This document shows positions 57,802-64,000 of a DNA stretch of 64,000 bases, in pieces. The notes beneath the pieces were generated by a model. It did not search any database. It saw nothing but the letters and a program-made list of their open reading frames with translations, and was not told the origin of the DNA. How positions within the stretch are numbered: position 1 is the first letter of the stretch; every line of letters starts with the position of its first letter. This DNA is from Camillea tinctor. Lineage: Eukaryota > Ascomycota > Sordariomycetes > Xylariales > Xylariaceae. The stretch spans positions 1 to 64,000 of the forward strand of contig MU394148.1 in NCBI GenBank assembly GCA_022578605.1. Reading direction: 5' to 3'. The translations under genes were made by a program, and so were the position numbers.

Positions 57802-59297
57802 ATGGCCTCCTCACTTGAAGAATTCGACATCATTATCATAGGCGCTGGATTATCCGGTATTAACTGTGCTTATCGTCTTCGAACTGAACTACCCCAAGTC
57901 AGCTTCACCATTCTTGAGTGTCGCGATGGTATCGGTGGCACTTGGGCTCAATTTACCTACCCGGGTATACGTTCCGACTCGGATATGTACACATTTGGCT
58001 TTGCCTGGCATCGGTGGCCTTATTCTTACCCCATTGGTGAAGGCCCTCTGATCTTAGACTACCTGAGAGCTGCTGCATCAAAACATCACATCCTCGACCG
58101 CATTCAATTTCGCCACAAAGTGTTAGCTGCAGACTGGTCTTTCAACCACCAAAAATGGACTCTGGCCGTCAGTCATCAAGGGGAACCAAAGACATTCAGA
58201 GCATCCTGGATGGTCTTGGGTACTGGCTACTACGATTATCAGATTCCGCTTCAAGCCAGTATACCTGGCCTCGATAGCTTCAAGGGTGAGTCCTGCTGTG
58301 CCAAAGAAGGTTGTACCTATTATTAACCGCCGCTATAGGCAAAATAATAAACCCCCAATTTTGGCCCAACGACTATGATTACGAAAATCAGAAGATCGCA
58401 TTGATTGGCAGCGGGGCCACTGCCGTCACTATGATGCCGCACCTCGCGAAGAAGACCGCCCAGCTGACCTTAATCCAACGAAGTCCGACATATATCATAT
58501 CCAGGAGTAATAAATCACGGCCCTTTTTCGATTTCCTCCCGTCGTTCCTTACGATGGCATATCGGCGATTTATTAATACTATCGCCCCTTACCTTTTTGT
58601 CCTGTATTGCCAGTACTACCCTGGTGCTGTAAGGGATGCTTTGCACGCCCAAACTGTGAAGCTGTTACCGGAGGGTGTCAGTCAAGATCACTTCATTCCA
58701 AAATACAACCCGTGGGAGCAACGAATATGTATAGACCCAGATGGTGTGTTCTACAAGGCTCTTGGCCGTCCCAATGTGGAAATAATCACTGGCAAGATCC
58801 AGACTGTTACGACTACCGGAGTAATAATGGAGGACGGTAAGACAATCGATGCGGATTGCATTATCACCGCAACAGGCCTGAATGTGAAACTTGGCGGCGA
58901 CATCGACATCCGCGTTGATGATAGCCCAATGTCGTGGAGTAAAAGACTAGTGTGGAATGGCTGCATGCTCGACGGGGTTCCTAATATGATGATCATGCTA
59001 GGATATACTAACAATTCGTGGACTTTGAAGGCCGATAACACGGCAATCATCTTAAAGCGACTTTGGAAATACATGGCTCATCGCCAGGTTAGGTCTGCGG
59101 TGCCCCGGGCATCCAAGGATATTGCCGCAAAAACAGAGCGCATGTGGAAGATAAGTTCAACATACATCGCTCTAGCTGAAGACAAACTTCCTGTATGTGG
59201 AACGGTGGGCAATTGGAGACCTCGCAACCGTCCACCGATTGACTACATACATGCACGGTGGGGGAATTACACTGATGGCCTCGAATTTGTAGCCTGA
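57802..59297 (+). CDS. FAD-dependent monooxygenase (FMO/Baeyer-Villiger-like)
   Basis: Two exons, 57802-58285 and 58339-59297 (53-bp intron GTGAGT...CTATAG, phase 1); 480 residues. The FAD-binding GAGLSG is at 14-19 in IIIIGAGLSGINCAYRL; the TYPGIRSDSDMYTFGF block is typical of class-B flavin monooxygenases; the NADP-binding GSGATA is near 185-190. The fingerprint FxGxxxHPxxWP appears at 160-171 as FKGKIINPQFWP, with Asn166 in place of His. ATGLNVKLGGD matches the conserved ATG region. It oxidises ketones or other substrates with NADPH and O2, product unknown. No signal peptide. Length is normal for the family. Confidence 0.87.
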
Positions 59298-60901
59298 AGG
59301 CTGTGAAAACGATGGAGTTCTGGTTATATATAGTTTTCCTAGTAGTTATATTCCTGTGTATGCCAGTAGTCAGGCTCTCGGTAGTATTTTCCAAGTAACA
59401 GTGGAGAACTAGCTCCTGAAGTAAATATTCTGCTAGATTAATTACACTTCATATGTGTCAACCCGTCGTTTTCCATGTATTATTAACTAGATAATAAGTG
59501 ATCGATCTGTGCATATCTTTTTATATGAAAAAAACTCTAGGTACAACTATAAGGCTAACTGGTTTACTCCTATTCATGTGAACTACGTCAGTGTCGTAAC
59601 GTCTACTGGTTCGACCAAGACCCCCATACTAAGAGACCACTTTTTGGAAGATCGATAATTCATTTCACGAAAGACACACACACCCTTATCTGTTAGCAAG
59701 AGGGGAGATCGGAGCCATCTAAACTCAGCAAGTAGAGGACGGTGTAGAACTCGGTACTATGACTAATGTGTTACGAATGAAGTGTTGGGCAACCTCATTA
59801 TACCATGAGACAAAGATTATCATAATGACCAAGTGGTCATTGTGCTCCAATTCTGTATTTTATAGTTACCCCCCTGGCTGGGACGTAACATAATGCTTCA
59901 AAGAACGTTCTAAAGACAAGAAGCGATCATAGAAGAGTGATGTTACATATCACTCGTCGCCTAGCATGACTGCTCATGATCGAGATGGAACCAATACAGC
60001 TAACACACGAGTCTATTGCGAGTAATAAACTGGTCAGTATGATAGGCGTTGAGTCCTCTCCTCTAACAACTCGTAGCGAGAAGTCTCGCTATATTGAAGT
60101 TAGTGAAAACGTTGTGCGATAAGTCCGTAGTAGTCCGAGATGTGCCTTTGTTTCTTTACTTGATTGTTCCTGTAGGTAGTCTAGGGTCATGACAGGATCA
60201 TGACAGGGTTAGGTAGCCAATTTACATTTGATATCAATTAATGAGTAATCGAAAACAATAGTAAGCCAAATAACCTAGGTTCGACGGTTTGTTCGTCTAG
60301 ACCACGGTTATCTTTTGTGAGCCCCTGAGCGTTTGCAAGGCTGCTTATCTTGTCAGCTACCGGCATCACCCGGCAACGGGATGATGCATCTTATGACATT
60401 TTAAGCTTGCCGAATACAAGTTTTGCAATATTGATATAATACGTAAGCGACGGTCTCGGATTCCTGCATATGATGCACTAAGTGGTTGGACATTTCAGTA
60501 CTGAAAGAACGACATGTTCTCGTAAAACAAACGATGATAACCTAGGCGCAAGGGCTCCTATCTGCAAACGATCCTTTAGAGCTACATGAATTGTTCCAAC
60601 ATTATGCAGTCTCTGAAGAACTCCTGGAGTATTTTTGAGGCATTGCTTCCATCCTAGATACGGAGCTTTTTGGTTGGATGGTAGCTTCCAGGCCAAATCA
60701 GATCATGAAATATAATCTTAAGGGTGTGCACTTGTTATGGTGATAGGACATTAAAAATAGAAACAAGTAATGGGTGTAAAATACATAAGAATAGGTAGTT
60801 ACTTGACACAATGCTAGAATATATAGAGGGCATTCTGGGAGTGAAAACATTACTCAAAAAGAGACTAGAGGGATAACTAATGCACTGAAGATGCTTTCAC
60901 G
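59298..60901. other. Spacer with solo-LTR-like copy
   Basis: Contains the monooxygenase 3' UTR, then the element at 59769-59890 (listed separately). A 72-codon minus-strand frame at 60478-60696 shows no domain. No gene supported. Confidence 0.45.
59769..59890 (-). mobile_element. Solo-LTR-like element, 122 bp, with 5-bp target duplication
   Basis: Reads TGTTACG...CGTAACA on either strand; the block order (CCAGCCAGGGGGG, ATACAGAATTGGAG, TTTGTCTCATGG) puts the copy on the minus strand. It is flanked by TAATG on both sides (59764-59768 and 59891-59895). It retains the AATGACCA...TGGTCATT internal palindrome best of the four copies, so it is probably closest to the founder sequence. Confidence 0.83.
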
Positions 60902-62410
60902 ATGTTCTCGCCAACCCTTAAATATTATACTGCCATCTCATCCAGACAAGTCCATATTTCTGGACTATGTTTAATCTCATTCAATTTTCGCCCTAAGCAT
61001 TCGTCACTTCCAAGTTCACAAGGTGGCTTGGCCTACCGACAGATCGGTAGAATGTCATTTCATTTCCACAGTGAAGAGCGTCGTGCCCTTCTTGGATCTA
61101 TCAACAGCCTACTGTCCCAAGGGATGAAACGGTCGATAATGCCACCCCAAATCGTTGTCTGCGGTGACCGGTCATCCGGCAAGAGCTCCGTACTGGAGGC
61201 AATAACTGGCATTAACTTCCCCAAGAAACAGGGTTTCTGCACCTGCTTCACGACGGAACTTGTTCTACGCCAGAACGCTCAGTCAAGCGCTAGCATCCGT
61301 ATTAGCCCAGGCACCGATCGATCGAGCAAGGACAAGCAGAGGATGGCATCGTTCGAATGCAAAAATGCCAAGCCAGATATTCACAAGATCATCAACGATG
61401 CGAAAGTAGCTATGGGAATCAATGGGAGCGATAGGCTCCTGGGCAGCGACATTCTCCACATCGAAATTTCAGGGCCGAAATATCCTGACCTGACTCTGGT
61501 AGATCTGCCGGGGCTTTTCTTGCCTAATAGCGGTCAGAACGGCAAAGAGAAGGACGCGAGGCTTGCCAGATCACTCATGTTATCATACATGCAAAATCCC
61601 CGGAGCATCATCTTGGCCGTGATTTCCGCAAGTAGTGATTTTGCACAGCAACGGGTGATTGGGCATGCCCGAGCTTTCGACCTGAAAGGGGCTCGCACGT
61701 TAGGTATCATAACTAACCCAGATACTTTAGCTAAGGGTTCTAACACAGAGGAACTCTTCGTTGGACTTGCCCGCAATCAACATGTCCGGCTTGACCTGGG
61801 GTGGCATGTGCTGAGAAACAGATGTATCTCCGGGCAAATACTATCCATCTCGAAACATCTTGAGATGGAATCTGAGTTCTTCTCGAGGAGCGCATGGGCG
61901 TCCTTGGACTCCTCTCAGCTAGGCGCAAAAGCTCTGCGTGTACGCCTTGGACAGGTTCTACTCGATCGAATGCTAGACCAGGTTGTTGGTGTCCTACCAG
62001 ATATTGAAAAGGAAATCACCAAATGCCGGGTCACACGGTCGAGTCTCGAGGCTCCGAGACCCACAGTACCAGAACAGCAAAATGGTCTTCCCATTGCAAG
62101 CACGGTATTCTCGAAAGTAATGAAAATTGCTAGCTATAGATGGGACCTATGCAGACGCTGCTTTCTTCGGTAGTGCATAGAAGCCTGGGGTCACATCCGA
62201 GACGAGAGGTCTTGTTTGGAATATGCTAGATGCGGAAATACAGCAGATTGCAGCTGAGAGCGACGCGTCAGCACGAGCAAGGACACGGAAGCGGGTGCCG
62301 TGATGGAAAGGCTCCGGGCATTGGGAGGAAGGACGGAGCTGAAGAATATTTGCAATTTCATATATGTAGGAGGTAGAGTAGCCGATAGGTTAGGTGGTAT
62401 CGTGAGCATG
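60902..62410 (+). pseudogene. Dynamin-like GTPase, C-terminally broken
   Basis: An open frame from ATG 60902 to the stop at 62171-62173 encodes 423 residues; the true start may be the Met at 61052 (MSFHFHSEERRALLGSI). The dynamin-type G domain is clear: GDRSSGKSS (88-96), CTCFTTEL with the switch Thr, VDLPGL (200-205) and TNPD (271-274) where TKxD is usual. Full-length fungal relatives are about 650-900 residues. Near 62130 the expected sequence (AIDGTYADAAFFGSA) moves to another frame and stops; EAWGHIRDE appears in a third frame, and decayed sequence continues to about 62410. Probably a truncated gene; expression of a G-domain-only protein cannot be excluded. Confidence 0.7.
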
Positions 62411-64000
62411 GAGTAGAAGTAGATATGGAGTTGTGGAAATAACAGAATGGATTCACTTACGTGTCTCGGTGATGTATATGTAAGTAAACTGTATGCATTA
62501 ATAAAAGAAACTACAGTTTGGCGCTAAATCGAATGTTGTCGACGTTCAACCGGACTGATGGGTCCGGAAGTTGTATGTAGTACTAGCAGCTAGAACTTGG
62601 GAATGTGCCGTGAGCCGAAGGTGGTTCACCGTGGTCGGCAGCTAAACCTAAGTGTGTTTTGAAACTGTTTCCACCTGGGCAGCGGGTAAAGGAAAAAGAG
62701 ATAAGATTTCCTAGCGGTCTCAGCTGTCTCGACGATAAAGTTTCATGGAAAGTTTGTTTCATGGTTTCATGACGTGACATCAAACACCCTTCTTTACTGC
62801 CTCGATCTTCATGTTACTATATTTTAAACGCAATGCGCCTGCCGCCTTACTGACCCGCAGTGTCCCACAAACCTTAGACGCCTGGGGTGAACTCTGTTCC
62901 CCACAACCCTAAACTATTTTGGTCCAGGGTGGTCTGAGCAGCTTCGGCGAATTTACCAGTCACGAGTCTATCTTCTTCCAGGTCTTGCAGGTTTAACCAG
63001 CAGCTGACTGACCTCACCACCAGTGACATGGATGTAGAGTACTTTAGTTATGTACATCTATTAGGATATAACCTATGAAGTACTACTAGTACTCCATACC
63101 TGCCAAAAGGGTTATTTGTTAAAAAATAAAAAATAAAAATAAAAAATAGAGGCAGGCTGTCAGGCTCCCCCCCCCCTCTTCTTCCCTTTCTCCCCATTAA
63201 CTCCCCACTTTTATGTGTGTACATAGATAGGTATACATACTACCTAGGTATGTAGGTATGTTATCTACTCCGTAACCAGGTACGGGGTTATGGGCTTACC
63301 ATGTAAGAGTATGTACATACAAGCCCCTCTCCTTCTGTACATCTAAGTATGTATACCTACGTAACCGCTACCTGACACATCAAAATACTTCTCCTTATCC
63401 TTTAACCGACATTGACGTTAGAACCTGTTCTAGGAACATACCTAACCTTTACATATTTTTCTCTCTCCCTCTCTCTTACTCCCTTTCTCAGTGCTACTAG
63501 TAGTTAAGATGTACATGCATAACTCCGTACATCATGCTAACCTAGGTTAAGTTCTTCCATAGTTTAACCTACAATACCTACCTAATAAACTTGTCTAATC
63601 ACAACTCATCTCCACATTCCCTCCTCTTCCTCCTCTTCTCTCCATCACTTATCATAAATTATTATCATCATCGTCGTCACCATCATCAACATCTCCACCA
63701 CCAACGCCAACACCACCACCACTACTACTACTACTACTACTCATTATCACTACTCATTCTTCTTCCCCTCTCAATACCGACTTATACTTCTAACCAGGAC
63801 TACGAATAACCAACCGTCGATTTGCATCGCATTGCAACGTATCGTATTATAATCGTACCGCAGCACATGCATCTTGCCCTTCCCTTGGTCTTATTCACCC
63901 GCTACTATTGCCGGGTCTAATTTCCTTACTCTTCTCGCCACTGCTTTCCCTTTTTTGGTGATTTATTATTTTCTCTTCTCTCTAAAAACTTCACCCTTCG
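62411..64000. other. Right-end spacer; likely promoter/leader of an off-window gene
   Basis: No gene. An A-rich AAAAATAAAAATA run is at about 63120-63150 and TACCTAGGTATGTAGG palindromes near 63240. From about 63420 to the edge the + strand is strongly C/T-rich with CA/CT repeats, like a fungal promoter or 5' UTR, so a plus-strand gene may begin beyond 64000. Confidence 0.45.
63661..63742 (+). repeat. Trinucleotide microsatellite (ATC/ACC/ACT)n
   Basis: About 80 bases of ATC-, CAC- and finally ACT-type triplets, ending in eight ACT units around 63721-63742. Frames through it are low-complexity His/Tyr strings, not a gene. Confidence 0.8.

Noticed and set aside
63591..63809. 72-codon frame rich in His and Tyr
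   Set aside because: It is the translation of a trinucleotide microsatellite.

Overview
The window is nuclear DNA of a filamentous ascomycete (Pezizomycotina, probably Sordariomycetes or a close relative). The evidence is short GT-AG introns of about 50-160 bp, genes on both strands with long spacers, and typical families: HET-domain proteins, a 2EXR protein, a GMC oxidoreductase, a wax-synthase-domain protein, a Sos7-like kinetochore protein, an SR-rich PRP38B-like protein and an intron-bearing tRNA-Arg. The genus cannot be named from the sequence.

Layout. 1-3465 is an extreme AT island with no genes and an unusual cytosine context bias. 3466-10875 is gene-free DNA of normal composition with one decayed solo-LTR-like element. 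10.9-17.9 kb holds a wax-synthase-like acyltransferase, a SnoaL-like protein and an F-box protein. 17.9-28.5 kb is nearly empty apart from a small GPI-anchored surface protein. 28.5-35 kb holds a CorA-like membrane protein, a tRNA-Arg(TCG) and a HET protein. 35-37.2 kb is a transposon-relic patch: two solo-LTR-like copies with perfect 5-bp target duplications and a 363-bp inverted-repeat element. 37.3-45.2 kb is a catabolic or secondary-metabolism-like block: a secreted GMC oxidoreductase, a 2OG-Fe(II) oxygenase, a frameshifted esterase and a peroxisomal acyl-CoA ligase. 46.8-50.9 kb looks like conserved housekeeping DNA (2EXR, Sos7-like, PRP38B-like). 51.9-59.3 kb returns to accessory content: a 1008-aa HET protein with a proline-rich tail, an MDR reductase pseudogene and an FMO/BVMO-like monooxygenase. 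59.8-62.4 kb has a third intact solo-LTR-like copy and a truncated dynamin-like GTPase. The last 0.6 kb looks like the promoter or 5' UTR of a gene beyond the right edge.

The genes look like a mosaic of a few core genes among accessory, self-recognition and oxidative genes, with several dying genes (esterase, MDR reductase, dynamin-like GTPase) and repeat copies differing mainly by transitions. No PKS, NRPS or terpene backbone enzyme, CRISPR, rRNA or complete transposon was seen. Exon boundaries were deduced by hand from splice signals and reading-frame continuity, and have not been tested against transcripts.
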